Positions 22,370 through 31,576 of a DNA stretch of 64,000 nt are shown here, piece after piece (the first letter of the stretch is position 1; each line of letters opens with the position of its first letter). Source of the DNA: Roseateles sp. XES5 (GTDB taxonomy: Bacteria > Pseudomonadota > Alphaproteobacteria > Rhizobiales > Rhizobiaceae); NCBI RefSeq assembly GCF_020535545.1, contig NZ_CP084752.1, positions 2,445,501 to 2,509,500 of the forward strand, in the 5' to 3' direction. The position numbers and the translations under genes were made by a program. The notes under the pieces were generated by a model that was not told the DNA's origin, did not search any database, and worked only from the letters and a program-made list of their open reading frames with translations.

Positions 22370-23146
22370 TCAGCGGGCCGCGGCGACCAGCGAGAAATGG
22401 GCGCCCTGCGGATCGGTGCAATTGAGGATCCAGGCCCCGCCCGGCACCTCCATCGGTCCCATCAGGATGCCGCCGCCGCCGTCGAGAACACGCTTTGCCG
22501 CGGCATCCAGCCCTTCGACCACGAAGTAGTAGCCCCAGAGCGGCGGCGCGGGCGAGCCGGGCGGGTTCGTCATCATGCCGCCGAAGGCGTTGCCGCCGCT
22601 CACGGCAAAGGTCTGGTAGGTGCCCATGCCGGCTTCCGACATGTCGACGGCCTGGTCCTTCGTCCAGCCGAAGATCCCGGAATAGAAGTCCCAGGCCTCG
22701 TCGAGATCGCCGGCCATCAGCTCGTGCCAGCCGACGCGGGCGGGCTCCATCATGCCTGGCTGCTCGGGGCCTTCGTCCTCGGTGCTGAAGAGGGAGAAGA
22801 TCGCGCCGTGCGGATCGGCGGCAACGGCGAAGCGGCCGATGCCGGGAATCTCCTGTGGTTGCCGGTAGACCCGGCCACCGTTTTCAGTGATGTCTTCCAG
22901 TGTCTTCTCCATTTGGTCGGTGAAGATATAGCCCATCCACATCGGCGGCATGCCTTCGGCATCGGCGGGAAGCCGCATCAATCCGGCCACCTGGTCCTCA
23001 CCGGCATAGGCGAGCGTGTAGTCCATGCCCTCCATGCCGGAATCGCGCATCGACCAGCCGACGACCGACTCATAGAAGCGCTGGGCTGCGGGCACGTCGG
23101 GGGTCATCAGTTCGTACCAGCAGAACTTGCCGTAGTCCTTGTGCAT
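22370..23146 (-). CDS. VOC family protein with two glyoxalase-like domains
   Basis: The 258-residue protein consists of two vicinal-oxygen-chelate modules, about residues 5-120 ([19 protein letters not shown]) and 135-255 ([19 protein letters not shown]). The repeat of the same opening pattern shows an internal duplication. Such proteins are often called glyoxalase/bleomycin-resistance-like, but the reaction cannot be assigned. It is followed upstream on the same strand by the DUF899 gene, 30 bases away, suggesting a two-gene unit. Confidence 0.82.
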   Translation of the reverse strand: MHKDYGKFCWYELMTPDVPAAQRFYESVVGWSMRDSGMEGMDYTLAYAGEDQVAGLMRLPADAEGMPPMWMGYIFTDQMEKTLEDITENGGRVYRQPQEIPGIGRFAVAADPHGAIFSLFSTEDEGPEQPGMMEPARVGWHELMAGDLDEAWDFYSGIFGWTKDQAVDMSEAGMGTYQTFAVSGGNAFGGMMTNPPGSPAPPLWGYYFVVEGLDAAAKRVLDGGGGILMGPMEVPGGAWILNCTDPQGAHFSLVAAAR

Positions 23147-23176
23147 CGGTCATCCCCTCTCGGTTGGGCTATGGGT

Positions 23177-23911
23177 TCAGTCGCAGCAGGAAGACGTTCT
23201 GGGGGCATCGTCATATTCGTCCTTGCGCTTGACGAAGCTGAGCGTGCCTGTCTCGTTGCGGCCCTTCGGTGCGCGGTCGAGGATCATCAAGGTCCCCAGC
23301 GCCTCTTCGCCGCCGCGGGCGTAGTCGGAATAGGTATGGTAGACGGTTCCGTCCTCGTCCCTGAAGAAGGCGCTGAGGCCGGGCAGTTCGTCATGCGCGT
23401 CCTGCGAGGCTGTTTCGCGGTAGTTGTAGTTCACCTTGCCGCTGGCCAGTTCCTCCCGGGTGAAGGAGACATGGTAGTCGAAATTGAAGTCGCTGCCAAA
23501 GGAAGAGAACCAGGGAAATTTCCAGCCCATGCGCTTCTTGTAGGCGGCAAGCTTTTCCAGCGGCGCGCGGGAAACGGCGATCATGGTGACGTCATGGTGG
23601 TTGAGATGCGGCAGCATGCCGTCGATATGGTCGGCCATGAAGGAACAGCCTGGGCAGCCGGCCTCCCAGTCGGGGCCGTACATGAAGTGGTAGACGATGA
23701 GCTGGCTTCGCCCGTCGAACAGGTCCGCCAGCGCCTTGCGTCCCTCGGGGGTCTCGAAGGTGTAGCTCTTGTCGACCCTGACCCAGGGGAGAGCGAGGCG
23801 TTCGGCGCGCACCTTGTCGCGCAGTTTCGTTTCTTCCTTCTCCATGGCAAGCAGCGCCTTGCGGGCGGTGAGCCATTCCTCCCGGGATACGATCTCGTGG
23901 TTCGGTCTCAT
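23177..23911 (-). CDS. DUF899 family thioredoxin-like protein
   Basis: The 244-residue protein starts at the ATG at 23911 with GAGGAG 8 bases upstream. DUF899 proteins have a thioredoxin-like fold; here YGPDWEAGCPGCSFMADHI carries a CxxC pair near residue 90, and the C-terminus ends in CCD. The function is not established. Its neighbours are a VOC protein downstream and a MarR regulator upstream on the same strand, so all three could answer to the same regulator, though the 80-base gap to marR leaves room for a separate promoter. Confidence 0.82.
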   Translation of the reverse strand: MRPNHEIVSREEWLTARKALLAMEKEETKLRDKVRAERLALPWVRVDKSYTFETPEGRKALADLFDGRSQLIVYHFMYGPDWEAGCPGCSFMADHIDGMLPHLNHHDVTMIAVSRAPLEKLAAYKKRMGWKFPWFSSFGSDFNFDYHVSFTREELASGKVNYNYRETASQDAHDELPGLSAFFRDEDGTVYHTYSDYARGGEEALGTLMILDRAPKGRNETGTLSFVKRKDEYDDAPRTSSCCD

Positions 23912-23992
23912 GCTCGGAACTCCTCTTTCGCGGGCTTTCGACAAATAAGTTGGTATCAACATTAATGGCCCATGTCAAAGCGATGCCCGTTC

Positions 23993-24454
23993 TCATCCCT
24001 CCGGCGCGGATTGTTTCTCAAGCACCTGTAACGCCGCAATGACGGTTTGTGTTGCCTCGGCGATTGCCTTTTTGCTCAAGGTTTCGCCGAGGGCATTGGC
24101 CCAGACGGTCTGTCGGTCCTTGATCGTTTCGAGTGCGGCCTTGCCGTCCGGCGTCAGCACCATCAGCTTGGCGCGCTGGTGGGCGGGGTTTTCTGCGTAG
24201 AGAATGAGGCCGTCCTTTTCGAGCAGGTCGGCGACGCGCTGCACGCCCTGCCGTGTCATGCCAAGCGCCCGACCGGCGTCGGCGACGGACATCGGCGCAT
24301 GATCGGCGGCGGCGAGGACCTGCCAGCGGGCGCTGGTCTGGCCGGCAGGTCTGGCGAGCGCGTCACCGGCATTCTGCAGGTGACCGGCAAGACGCAGGAC
24401 GGAGATGGTGAAGGTGGCGAAGGCATCGCCGGCAGGGGTACGGTCAGGATTCAT
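23993..24454 (-). CDS. MarR family transcriptional regulator
   Basis: The 153-residue protein is a single winged-helix MarR fold: [26 protein letters not shown] (helix-turn-helix region about 41-66), the recognition helix [18 protein letters not shown], and the wing with [16 protein letters not shown]. Helices at both ends give the dimer interface. Two matching palindromes lie immediately upstream, between its start and the divergent GFA-family gene, so it probably represses itself and that neighbour. No obvious redox cysteines are present, so the inducer is unknown. Confidence 0.9.
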   Translation of the reverse strand: MNPDRTPAGDAFATFTISVLRLAGHLQNAGDALARPAGQTSARWQVLAAADHAPMSVADAGRALGMTRQGVQRVADLLEKDGLILYAENPAHQRAKLMVLTPDGKAALETIKDRQTVWANALGETLSKKAIAEATQTVIAALQVLEKQSAPEG

Positions 24455-24456
24455 AT

Positions 24457-24472
24457 TGACAACATGCTGTCA
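24457..24472. promoter_or_regulatory. Operator half 1 for the MarR regulator (palindrome)
   Basis: The site reads TGACAACATGCTGTCA, an inverted repeat of TGACA/TGTCA with a 6-base centre, 2 bases upstream of the marR start codon. It matches a second copy 33 bases away, about three helical turns, so two dimers would bind the same DNA face. Binding by the adjacent MarR protein is inferred from position and symmetry. Confidence 0.7.
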
Positions 24473-24489
24473 TTGTGTGAGATTGAATT

Positions 24490-24505
24490 TGACAGTATAT
24501 TGTCA
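24490..24505. promoter_or_regulatory. Operator half 2 for the MarR regulator (palindrome)
   Basis: The site reads TGACAGTATATTGTCA, with the same TGACA/TGTCA arms as the copy at 24457. Both copies are preceded by T, giving TTGACA, which could also act as a -35 element for the GFA gene. On the minus strand the centre reads TATACT, a fair -10 for marR. Repressor bound here would block both promoters. Confidence 0.7.
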
Positions 24506-24539
24506 TTTTCGTCACGATGACGCAAGCGAGGAGAGTGCG

Positions 24540-24944
24540 ATGTTGAAGACCTACAAGGGAAGCTGCCACTGCGGAAAGATACAGTACGAGGCCGACATCG
24601 ACCTGGAGGCCGGCACAGGCCGCTGCAATTGCTCGATCTGCTCGAAGAAGCGCTATTGGGGCGCCCAGATCAAGCCGGACGCCTTTCGCCTGCAATGCGA
24701 TGAGGCGGATCTCGGCGACTACCAGTTCGGCACGATGAGCGGGCACCACCGCTTCTGCAAGACCTGCGGCGTCTCGGCATTCGGGCACGGCTATGTGGAG
24801 GAGATCGGTGGGGAATACGTTTCGATCAATGTCGCCTGTCTGGACGATGTCGAGCACAGCGACCTGGCGGCGCTGCCGATCCAGTATTTCGACGGACGAA
24901 ACAATGCCTGGTGGAACACGCCCGAGGCGACGAAGCACCTCTAG
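24540..24944 (+). CDS. GFA family (CENP-V/GFA domain) zinc protein
   Basis: The 134-residue protein starts at the ATG at 24540 after GAGGAG. It is named after glutathione-dependent formaldehyde-activating enzyme; members bind zinc through cysteines, here [20 protein letters not shown] and [15 protein letters not shown]. Whether it acts on S-hydroxymethylglutathione is unproved for most members. It is divergent from marR and separated from it by the two operator palindromes, so it is the likeliest regulated target. Confidence 0.85.
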   Translation: MLKTYKGSCHCGKIQYEADIDLEAGTGRCNCSICSKKRYWGAQIKPDAFRLQCDEADLGDYQFGTMSGHHRFCKTCGVSAFGHGYVEEIGGEYVSINVACLDDVEHSDLAALPIQYFDGRNNAWWNTPEATKHL

Positions 24945-24953
24945 GAAGAGGCT

Positions 24954-24978
24954 CGGGCGCGGGACAAGCCCGCGCCCG
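24954..24978. terminator. GC-rich hairpin between convergent GFA and ilvD genes
   Basis: A 10-base-pair stem (24954-24963 with 24969-24978) has a 5-base loop in the 42-base space between two converging stop codons. No T run follows on either strand, so efficiency as an intrinsic terminator is doubtful. Confidence 0.5.
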
Positions 24979-24986
24979 GCAAAAGA

Positions 24987-26822
24987 TCATTCCGGCAGGA
25001 TGCGCACGGCGCCCTTGTCGGCGCTGGCGGCGAAGGCCGCATAGGCCTTCAGCGCCGTCGTGACATTGCGCTTGCGGGGTGCAGCCGGCTTCCAGCCGAG
25101 CTTGTCCTGCTCGGTGCGGCGGGCGGCAAGCTCGCTTTCGGGGACCGCGAGGTTGATGGTTCGGTTCGGGATGTCGATCTCGATGAGGTCGCCCTGGCGA
25201 ACGAGGCCGATGGCGCCGCCCTGCGCCGCTTCCGGCGAGGCGTGGCCGATCGAGAGGCCCCAGGTGCCGCCGGAGAAGCGGCCGTCGGTGATCAGGCCCA
25301 CGCTCTCGCCCAGGCCCTGGCCGATCAGGGCGCCGGTGGGGGCCAGCATCTCGGGCATGCCCGGGCCGCCCTTGGGGCCTTCGTAGCGGATGACGACGAC
25401 GTCGCCGGCTTTCACTTCGCCGCCGAGAATGCCCTTCACGGCCGCATCCTGGCTCTCGAAGACCACGGCGGGGCCGGCAAATTTCAGGATCGATTCATCG
25501 ACGCCGGCGGTTTTCACGATGCAGCCGTCGAGCGCGATGTTGCCCGAAAGCACGGCAAGGCCGCCGTCCTTGGAGAACGGGTGTTCGACGGAGCGGATGA
25601 CACCGTTTTCGCCGTCGGCATCCAGTTCGTCCCAGCGCGCTTCCTGGCTGAAGGCGACCTGGGTGGGGATGCCGCCCGGTGCGGCGCGGAAGAAGGTGCG
25701 CACGGTTTCGGAATTGGTGCGGGTGATGTCCCAGCGGTCGATGGCGTGGCCGAGCGTTTCGGCATGCACGGTCGGCGTGTCGCGGTGGATGAGCCCGCCG
25801 CGGTCGAGTTCGCCGAGGATGCGCATGATGCCGCCGGCGCGGTGCACGTCTTCCATGTGCACGTCGGCCTTGGCGGGCGCCACCTTGGAGAGGCAGGGCA
25901 CCTTGCGCGACAGTTCGTCGATGTCGTCGAGATCGAAATCGATGCCGCCCTCATAGGCAGCGGCCAGGATGTGCAGCACGGTGTTGGTCGAGCCGCCCAT
26001 GGCGATGTCGAGCGACATGGCGTTCTCGAAGGCCTTCTTGTTGGCGACCGAACGCGGCAGGATGCTCTCGTCTTCCTGCTCGTAGTAGCGGCGGGCGAGA
26101 TCGACGATCAGGTGACCGGCCTCGACGAAGAGGCGCTTGCGGTCGGCGTGGGTCGCCAGTGTCGAGCCATTGCCCGGCAGCGACAGGCCGAGGGCTTCGG
26201 TCAGACAGTTCATCGAGTTGGCCGTGAACATGCCGGAGCAGGAGCCGCAGGTCGGGCAGGCGGAGCGCTCGATGATCTTGACGTCCTCGTCGGAGATCTT
26301 GTCGTCCGCGGCGGCGACCATGGCATCGACGAGGTCGAGTGCGTGCGTCTTGCCGTGCAGGACGACCTTGCCGGCCTCCATCGGGCCGCCGGAGACGAAG
26401 ACGGCGGGGATGTTGAGGCGCATGGCGGCATTCAGCATGCCGGGCGTGATCTTGTCGCAGTTCGAGATGCAGACCATGGCGTCGGCGCAGTGCGCGTTGA
26501 CCATGTATTCGACGCTGTCGGCGATGATCTCGCGCGAGGGCAGCGAATAGAGCATGCCGTCATGGCCCATGGCGATGCCGTCGTCGACGGCGATCGTGTT
26601 GAATTCCTTGGCGACGCCGCCGGCCGCTTCGATTTCGCGCGCGACGAGCTGGCCAAGGTCTTTCAGGTGCACGTGGCCGGGCACGAACTGGGTGAAGGAG
26701 TTCACCACCGCGATGATCGGCTTGCCGAAGTCCGAATCCTTCATGCCGGTCGCGCGCCAGAGGCCGCGGGCACCGGCCATGTTGCGGCCGTGGGTGGTGG
26801 TTCGGGAGCGATATGCGGGCAT
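24987..26822 (-). CDS. ilvD: Dihydroxy-acid dehydratase
   Basis: This 611-residue iron-sulfur enzyme dehydrates dihydroxy acids to 2-keto acids in isoleucine and valine synthesis. The start at 26822 gives [17 protein letters not shown], the canonical IlvD beginning. Cluster-binding cysteines are in [12 protein letters not shown] and [17 protein letters not shown]. The C-terminal [15 protein letters not shown] motif is present, and the length is that of the E. coli-type enzyme. It is monocistronic in this window, divergent from the GntR-family gene. Confidence 0.96.
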   Translation of the reverse strand: MPAYRSRTTTHGRNMAGARGLWRATGMKDSDFGKPIIAVVNSFTQFVPGHVHLKDLGQLVAREIEAAGGVAKEFNTIAVDDGIAMGHDGMLYSLPSREIIADSVEYMVNAHCADAMVCISNCDKITPGMLNAAMRLNIPAVFVSGGPMEAGKVVLHGKTHALDLVDAMVAAADDKISDEDVKIIERSACPTCGSCSGMFTANSMNCLTEALGLSLPGNGSTLATHADRKRLFVEAGHLIVDLARRYYEQEDESILPRSVANKKAFENAMSLDIAMGGSTNTVLHILAAAYEGGIDFDLDDIDELSRKVPCLSKVAPAKADVHMEDVHRAGGIMRILGELDRGGLIHRDTPTVHAETLGHAIDRWDITRTNSETVRTFFRAAPGGIPTQVAFSQEARWDELDADGENGVIRSVEHPFSKDGGLAVLSGNIALDGCIVKTAGVDESILKFAGPAVVFESQDAAVKGILGGEVKAGDVVVIRYEGPKGGPGMPEMLAPTGALIGQGLGESVGLITDGRFSGGTWGLSIGHASPEAAQGGAIGLVRQGDLIEIDIPNRTINLAVPESELAARRTEQDKLGWKPAAPRKRNVTTALKAYAAFAASADKGAVRILPE

Positions 26823-27014
26823 GGTCAATTCCTCGAAATGGACGTGGCTGGCATATGGGCCGTCGATGGCCGGATTGCGAGCCTCAGCAAGGTTCCCTAA
26901 CGCAAAATACCCCCCGCGTCACGAAAGGAATGGAGAATTTTCGCCGCTGCGACGTAATTTCCTTGCCCAGATGGCGGCAGGACATGACCGTTGTCGGCAC
27001 AGTGCATTCGTGCC

Positions 27015-28055
27015 ATGGTCCGCGCCATGTTTGGCACCGGGCAGATTCTGGCAGAAGACGACGCGGAGGGCGCGCTCGAGCAGGGCCCGCTCTATCTGCG
27101 CATCCGCGACATGCTGGCGGCGGCGATTTCCAGCGGCCGGCTGCCGAAGGGCGCGCTGCTGCTGGAAGGGCCGGTCGCGGCTCTCTTCGCCTCCACCCGG
27201 ACGCCCGTCCGGCAGGCCTTCGCCCTGCTCGAAAGCGCCGGGGCGATCCGGCGGTTCGACGGGCGCGGCTTTCTCGTCGGGCAGGGGCGGGGTGCGCCGA
27301 AGCGGCTGGTGCTGACCGCTGAGATGCTCGGGCTCGGCGAGGAGGCGCCGGCGCTTCGCAAGGCGCCGGCCTGGGAGGCGATCTATGAAAGCCTCGAGCG
27401 CGAGATGGTGCATCTTTCCGTCTTCGGCCGCCACCGGATCAGCGAGGTGGAACTGGCGCGCGCCCGCGGCGTCGGCCGCCAGGTGGCGCGCGATGCGCTG
27501 ACCCGGCTCGAAGCGCTGGGCATCGTCGAGAAGGACGAGCGCATGCGCTGGACGCTCGTGCCGCTCGATGCGGAGCGCATGCGCGATCTGCACGATATCC
27601 GCGCCGCGCTGGAACCGCTGGCGCTGGTGCAGGCCGCACCCTTCATCCCGCCCGACGCGCGGCTGATGATGACGGAGCGCTTGGAGGAGGCGCTGGCGCG
27701 CTATCCGGACCTCCCCGTCGCGGCGATGGATGGCCTCGAAACGGACCTGCACATCACCTGTCTCAGCTACTGCCCGAACCGGGAGTTGCTGATCGCGTTG
27801 CGCCGCGCCCGCTTCATGCTGAGTGTCAGCAAGCACATTGTCGGGGTTTCGCACCTGATGCCGGCGGAAGAGCCCTTCATCGCCGAGCACCTGGCCGTTT
27901 TCCGCGCGCTCGATGTGGACGATGGCGCGCGTGCGGCGGAGACGTTGCGTCATCATATCGTCGTATCCCTGCCGAAGGTTGTGGCGCGTGTCGAGGATCT
28001 GCGGGCGGCGCACCGCCCGCAAGTGCCGGTCTATGCCGCGCCTGTCGCGCGCTGA
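27015..28055 (+). CDS. GntR-family regulator with two winged-helix domains and FCD domain
   Basis: The protein is about 346 residues from the ATG at 27015; a TTG at 26991 with AGGA upstream and an ATG at 27027 are other possible starts. It has a first GntR-like winged helix (about residues 20-90: GPLYLRIRDMLAAAISSGRL ... RRFDGRGFLVGQ), then a second one (WEAIYESLEREMVHLSVFG ... GRQVARDALTRLEALGIVEK), and a C-terminal FCD-type ligand domain with DIRAALEPLAL, ETDLHITC and EHLAVFRAL. Two DNA-binding domains in one GntR chain is unusual. The first domain seems degenerate in its middle. It is followed after 11 bases by a VOC gene, a likely operon partner. Confidence 0.78.
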   Translation: MVRAMFGTGQILAEDDAEGALEQGPLYLRIRDMLAAAISSGRLPKGALLLEGPVAALFASTRTPVRQAFALLESAGAIRRFDGRGFLVGQGRGAPKRLVLTAEMLGLGEEAPALRKAPAWEAIYESLEREMVHLSVFGRHRISEVELARARGVGRQVARDALTRLEALGIVEKDERMRWTLVPLDAERMRDLHDIRAALEPLALVQAAPFIPPDARLMMTERLEEALARYPDLPVAAMDGLETDLHITCLSYCPNRELLIALRRARFMLSVSKHIVGVSHLMPAEEPFIAEHLAVFRALDVDDGARAAETLRHHIVVSLPKVVARVEDLRAAHRPQVPVYAAPVAR

Positions 28056-28066
28056 GGAGGTCGTCA

Positions 28067-28420
28067 ATGAAGGTCAGACGCATCGTCGCCAATATCGAAA
28101 CCGCCGATCCGGCCGCCGTCGCTCGTTTCTATGAGGACGTGCTGGGGCTCGATCTCCTGATGGACCATGGCTGGATCGCCACCTACGGCACGCAGGCCAC
28201 CATGCCGCTCCAGGTGAGCTTTGCCTCCGAGGGCGGCTCCGGCACGCTGGTGCCGGGTCTTTCCGTGGAGGTGGACGATGTGGAGGCGGCCTACCACGCT
28301 GTCTTGAAGGGCGGCTATGCCGTCGAATACGGACCGGCGGACGAGCCCTGGGGCGTGCGGCGTTTCTTCGTGCGCGACCCGGCGGGCACGCTGGTCAATA
28401 TCGTCATGCACACTCGCTGA
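28067..28420 (+). CDS. Small VOC (glyoxalase-like) protein
   Basis: The 117-residue single vicinal-oxygen-chelate module has the opening RRIVANIETADPAAVARFYED and the closing RRFFVRDPAGTLVNIVMH with the usual metal-site Glu/His pattern partly present. The start is the ATG at 28067 with GAGGAGG close upstream. It lies 11 bases after the GntR-family gene, so the two are probably co-transcribed. The reaction is unknown. Confidence 0.82.
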   Translation: MKVRRIVANIETADPAAVARFYEDVLGLDLLMDHGWIATYGTQATMPLQVSFASEGGSGTLVPGLSVEVDDVEAAYHAVLKGGYAVEYGPADEPWGVRRFFVRDPAGTLVNIVMHTR

Positions 28421-28520
28421 CAGCGCCCCGCGGTATGCATTTCCTGCCGGATCCTGTCGGAGACGGGCGGCATTAATGTATGCGCCACCCGGAATCTCCA
28501 TGGTCTTTGCCATGAATTTG

Positions 28521-28547
28521 TCGTATAATTGTTTCGTAATTGTACGA
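28521..28547. promoter_or_regulatory. Palindromic operator upstream of the galactonate-type GntR gene
   Basis: A 27-base inverted repeat has arms 28521-28531 (TCGTATAATTG) and 28537-28547 (TAATTGTACGA), nine of eleven positions symmetric. It contains a perfect -10 hexamer TATAAT at 28524-28529, so a bound repressor would occlude the promoter. It lies 28 bases before the GTG start of the regulator, which suggests autoregulation. Confidence 0.6.
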
Positions 28548-28575
28548 TGATTTAGAGCCATTCGACGGGGGTAGT

Positions 28576-29322
28576 GTGGCGGACAAGGCTAAGAGACAGG
28601 CGCAGCGCCCGCTGTCGCGCCGGCCGCGGGTGCGTCATAACGTGACGGCGGCCATCGGCACCGATATTTGCGGCGGGCGGTTTCCGCCGGGCGCGGTGCT
28701 TCCGCGCGAAAGCGATCTTTGCGAGACCTACGGCGTCAGCCGCACCGTCATTCGCGAATCCCTGAAAGTGCTGGAGACAAAAGGCCTCGTGCGCGGCCGG
28801 CCGCGCGTGGGCACGCTGGTCTGCGACCGCTCGGAATGGAACGTGCTCGACGCGCAGATCCTCGAATGGATGGGGCCGGACGTGCTGTCGACCGAGCTTC
28901 TGGGCTCGATCCTAGAAGCGCGCCGCACCGTCGAGCCCGCTGCCGCGTTTCTCGCCGCCACACGCGCCACGGCGCAGGAAATCGCCGATCTCGAACGCGC
29001 CTGCAACGACATGGCGGGTGCCTCGGACGATCTGGAAACCTTCACCGCCGCGGATGCCCGGTTCCACGAGACCCTGCTGAAGGCGAGCCACAATCAGGTC
29101 TTCCACCAATTGTCCTCCATTATCCACGCGGCGCTCTCCTATGCGCTGCACGCCTCCAACAGCGCCGCGTCCGGCCATGGCGAAGCACTCGACGTGCACC
29201 GGGAGCTGGTGGATGCGCTGCGCCTTCGCGACGGGGCGCGGGCGGAGGCTTGCTCGCGCAGCATCCTCGATCTCGCTGCGCGCGATCTTTCCGGCCTGAT
29301 TGGCAAGGCCGACGATAACTGA
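28576..29322 (+). CDS. GntR (FadR/DgoR-like) transcriptional regulator
   Basis: The 248-residue protein starts at the GTG at 28576, which has GGGGG just upstream; an earlier TTG at 28540 would fall inside the operator palindrome. The N-terminal winged helix includes [20 protein letters not shown] and [19 protein letters not shown], and the C-terminal FCD domain has [23 protein letters not shown] and HRELVDAL with the metal-binding His/Asp pattern. It lies 49 bases before dgoD on the same strand, so regulation of galactonate catabolism, as known for DgoR, is a reasonable inference. Confidence 0.85.
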   Translation: MADKAKRQAQRPLSRRPRVRHNVTAAIGTDICGGRFPPGAVLPRESDLCETYGVSRTVIRESLKVLETKGLVRGRPRVGTLVCDRSEWNVLDAQILEWMGPDVLSTELLGSILEARRTVEPAAAFLAATRATAQEIADLERACNDMAGASDDLETFTAADARFHETLLKASHNQVFHQLSSIIHAALSYALHASNSAASGHGEALDVHRELVDALRLRDGARAEACSRSILDLAARDLSGLIGKADDN

Positions 29323-29371
29323 CGCATTTTGCGGGGAAGATTCCCCGCCACGGACAAGGGACGGAGACATC

Positions 29372-30520
29372 ATGAAAATCACCAAGCTGACCACCTATAT
29401 CGTGCCGCCGCGCTGGCTGTTCCTGAAGGTGGAGACCGACGAGGGCATCGTCGGCTGGGGCGAGCCGGTCGTGGAGGGGCGCGCGCTGACGGTGGAGGCC
29501 GCGGTGCACGAGCTGGCGGATTATCTCGTCGGCAAGGATCCGCTGCTGATCGAGGACCATTGGCAGGTCATGTACCGCGCCGGCTTCTATCGCGGCGGCG
29601 CTGTGCACATGTCGGCGCTCGCCGGCATCGATCAGGCCCTGTGGGACATCAAGGGCAAGGCCTATGGCCAGCCGATCCATGCGCTGCTCGGCGGCCAGGT
29701 GCGCGACAAGATCAAGGTCTATAGCTGGATCGGCGGCGACCGGCCCTCGGACGTGGCGAGCAATGCCCGCGAGGTCGTCGCCCGCGGGTTCAAGGCCATC
29801 AAGCTCAACGGCTGCGAGGAAATGCAGATCGTCGACACCTGGGACAAGGTGGAGAAGGCGGTGGAGACCATCGCGACGATCCGCGAGGCCATCGGCCCCT
29901 ATATCGGCATCGGCGTCGACTTCCACGGCCGCGTGCACCGGCCGATGGCCAAGGTGCTGGCCAAGGAACTGCAGCCGTACAATCTGATGTTCATCGAGGA
30001 ACCGGTGCTGTCGGAAAACCGCGAGGCGCTGAAGGAGATCGCCAACCATTGCTCGACGCCGATCGCGCTCGGGGAGCGGCTCTATTCGCGCTGGGATTTC
30101 AAGTCGGTTCTTTCGGACGGCTATGTCGATATTCTCCAGCCGGACCTCAGCCACGCGGGCGGCATCACCGAATGCCGCAAGATCGCGGCGATGGCCGAGG
30201 CCTATGACGTGGCTCTGGCGCCGCATTGCCCGCTGGGACCGATCGCGCTTGCCGCCTGCCTTCAGATCGATGCCGTCTCCTACAATGCCTTCATCCAGGA
30301 GCAGAGCCTCGGCATCCACTACAACAAGGGTAACGATATCCTCGATTACATCTCCAACAAGGAGGTGCTGCATTATGCGGACGGTTTCGTCTCGATCCCG
30401 CAGGGACCGGGCCTTGGCGTCGAGGTGGACGAACAATATGTCATCGAGCGCGCCAAGGAAGGCCATCGTTGGCGCAACCCCGTCTGGCGTCATGAGGACG
30501 GTAGCGTCGCCGAATGGTGA
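29372..30520 (+). CDS. dgoD: D-galactonate dehydratase
   Basis: This 382-residue enolase-superfamily enzyme converts D-galactonate to 2-keto-3-deoxygalactonate (De Ley-Doudoroff pathway). The start at 29372 ([15 protein letters not shown]) has GGGACGGAG upstream. Metal ligands are seen in [12 protein letters not shown] (Asp, and the catalytic His in DFHGR), [10 protein letters not shown] and [11 protein letters not shown], and the second catalytic His is in [11 protein letters not shown]. The length is exactly that of the family. The kinase and aldolase of the pathway are not in the window. Confidence 0.93.
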   Translation: MKITKLTTYIVPPRWLFLKVETDEGIVGWGEPVVEGRALTVEAAVHELADYLVGKDPLLIEDHWQVMYRAGFYRGGAVHMSALAGIDQALWDIKGKAYGQPIHALLGGQVRDKIKVYSWIGGDRPSDVASNAREVVARGFKAIKLNGCEEMQIVDTWDKVEKAVETIATIREAIGPYIGIGVDFHGRVHRPMAKVLAKELQPYNLMFIEEPVLSENREALKEIANHCSTPIALGERLYSRWDFKSVLSDGYVDILQPDLSHAGGITECRKIAAMAEAYDVALAPHCPLGPIALAACLQIDAVSYNAFIQEQSLGIHYNKGNDILDYISNKEVLHYADGFVSIPQGPGLGVEVDEQYVIERAKEGHRWRNPVWRHEDGSVAEW

Positions 30521-30543
30521 CATGGCATTCTTGACGACGAAAC

Positions 30544-30566
30544 GGGCCGGGGCTGTGCCCCGGCCC
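30544..30566. terminator. Hairpin between dgoD and the convergent GFA gene
   Basis: A 10-base-pair perfect GC stem (30544-30553 with 30557-30566) has a 3-base loop. The flanks have only short T runs on the minus strand, so it is probably a bidirectional but modest terminator for the two converging genes. Confidence 0.55.
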
Positions 30567-30571
30567 GGCCG

Positions 30572-30976
30572 CTAATCGGCGGGAAGAGCGGAGAAATGCT
30601 CCACGCTCCCGTCAAGCCGCACCCAGCCATGTTTCGATTGTTCGAAGACGGACAGTGTGGGCGCCGGGAAGGCCGGGTCGGCGAATGCGCCGACCGCTAC
30701 CCCGATCCAGGACGGCGAGGCGTCGGCCTTCCAATAGAGGGTCGAACCGCATGTCGGGCAAAAATACTGGCGGACCCTGCGGCCGCTTTCGGCGACCCGA
30801 ACGAACTCCGTCGCCGGTCCGGTGATTTCGACGCAGCCGATCGCATAGAACGCATTGGCGCTGAATGGCGCGCCCGTCCGCCGCTGGCACGCGAGGCAAT
30901 GGCAGAGCGCCGCCAGTTGCGGCGGCGCGGTCGGTGTCAGTCTCAGGGTGCCGCAGGCGCATTGGGCATGGGTCAT
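30572..30976 (-). CDS. GFA family zinc protein
   Basis: The 134-residue protein starts at the ATG at 30976 with GGGAGGA 7 bases upstream. Zinc-binding cysteines are in QCACGTLRL, CHCLACQRRTG and YFCPTCGSTLYWK. This is the second GFA-type gene in the window, but the two are only distantly alike. The function is not known beyond the family. It ends 51 bases from the dgoD stop and is transcribed toward it. Confidence 0.83.
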   Translation of the reverse strand: MTHAQCACGTLRLTPTAPPQLAALCHCLACQRRTGAPFSANAFYAIGCVEITGPATEFVRVAESGRRVRQYFCPTCGSTLYWKADASPSWIGVAVGAFADPAFPAPTLSVFEQSKHGWVRLDGSVEHFSALPAD

Positions 30977-31259
30977 GGAAAATCCTCCCGCTTTCACGGT
31001 TTTCATGGACGGATCGAAGGATTTGGAAAAACGCGGGCTGGACCGCACGCATGGCGGTGGGCGGTGCGAAGGGCGGAGGCGTGATGGGATGTCAGGCCTG
31101 CCGAAACAGCCAGATAGGGCGGGATATCGGGAAGTCCAGAGGGCATTCAGGGCTGTTCGGAAGGAAACCCGAGCGGTGCCTGGCTTTTCGTTACCGGCTG
31201 CGGTGGACGGAATCGTCCACGCCCCCTATGTCTTAAGGGTATTTCAGAAGGAGAGGACC

Positions 31260-31400
31260 ATGCGCCCCATTTCCGGTTTCGTCGTTGCCGTACTTGCCGT
31301 TCTGGCACTTGCCGGCTGCAGCACCACGGCGGCCAACAACAACACCACCTATGCCCGTCCGCCGGTCTCCGACGGGGGCGTGCGCGTTCCGCTGAACTGA
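31260..31400 (+). CDS. Small lipoprotein
   Basis: The 46-residue protein has a hydrophobic signal (MRPISGFVVAVLAVLAL) and a lipobox LAGC with Cys at residue 20, so the mature lipoprotein has only about 27 residues, rich in Thr and Asn (STTAANNNTTYARPP). The ribosome site AGGAGAGG is strong, and a clear terminator follows, so it is a real monocistronic gene despite its size. Its role is unknown. It resembles the short entericidin-like or cell-envelope lipoproteins only in layout. Confidence 0.8.
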   Translation: MRPISGFVVAVLAVLALAGCSTTAANNNTTYARPPVSDGGVRVPLN

Positions 31401-31425
31401 GCGGCAAAGTCATACGGCCACAGAA

Positions 31426-31460
31426 AAGCCGGCCCGCATAGGCGGGCCGGCTTCCTTGTT
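31426..31460 (+). terminator. Intrinsic terminator of the small lipoprotein gene
   Basis: A perfect 12-base-pair stem (31426-31437 with 31442-31453) has a 4-base loop and is followed by a T-rich stretch (CCTTGTTTC). It lies 25 bases after the stop codon. Confidence 0.85.
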
Positions 31461-31476
31461 TCAGGGCTTCTGCCTT

Positions 31477-31573
31477 TAGAGCATGTCAGGTTCAGATTGG
31501 AACCAGGCGTGCTCTAAATTCTTTTGTTTTCGTTTGTCTTTTCGGGAAAACCGGTTCCCACTTTTCCCTGACA
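31477..31573. repeat. RIME-like palindromic intergenic repeat
   Basis: The element contains two nested palindromes. The first has AGAGCA (31478) paired with TGCTCT (31510) enclosing GGTTC/GAACC. The second is GGGAA/TTCCC around ACCGG near 31544-31559. The outer ends TGTCAGG and CCTGACA also pair. The phrase GAAAACCGGTTCCCACTTTT is familiar from short mosaic repeats of rhizobia and brucellae. It abuts the stop codon of the permease. Family membership is from memory and needs a genome-wide count. Confidence 0.6.
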
Positions 31574-31576
31574 AAC

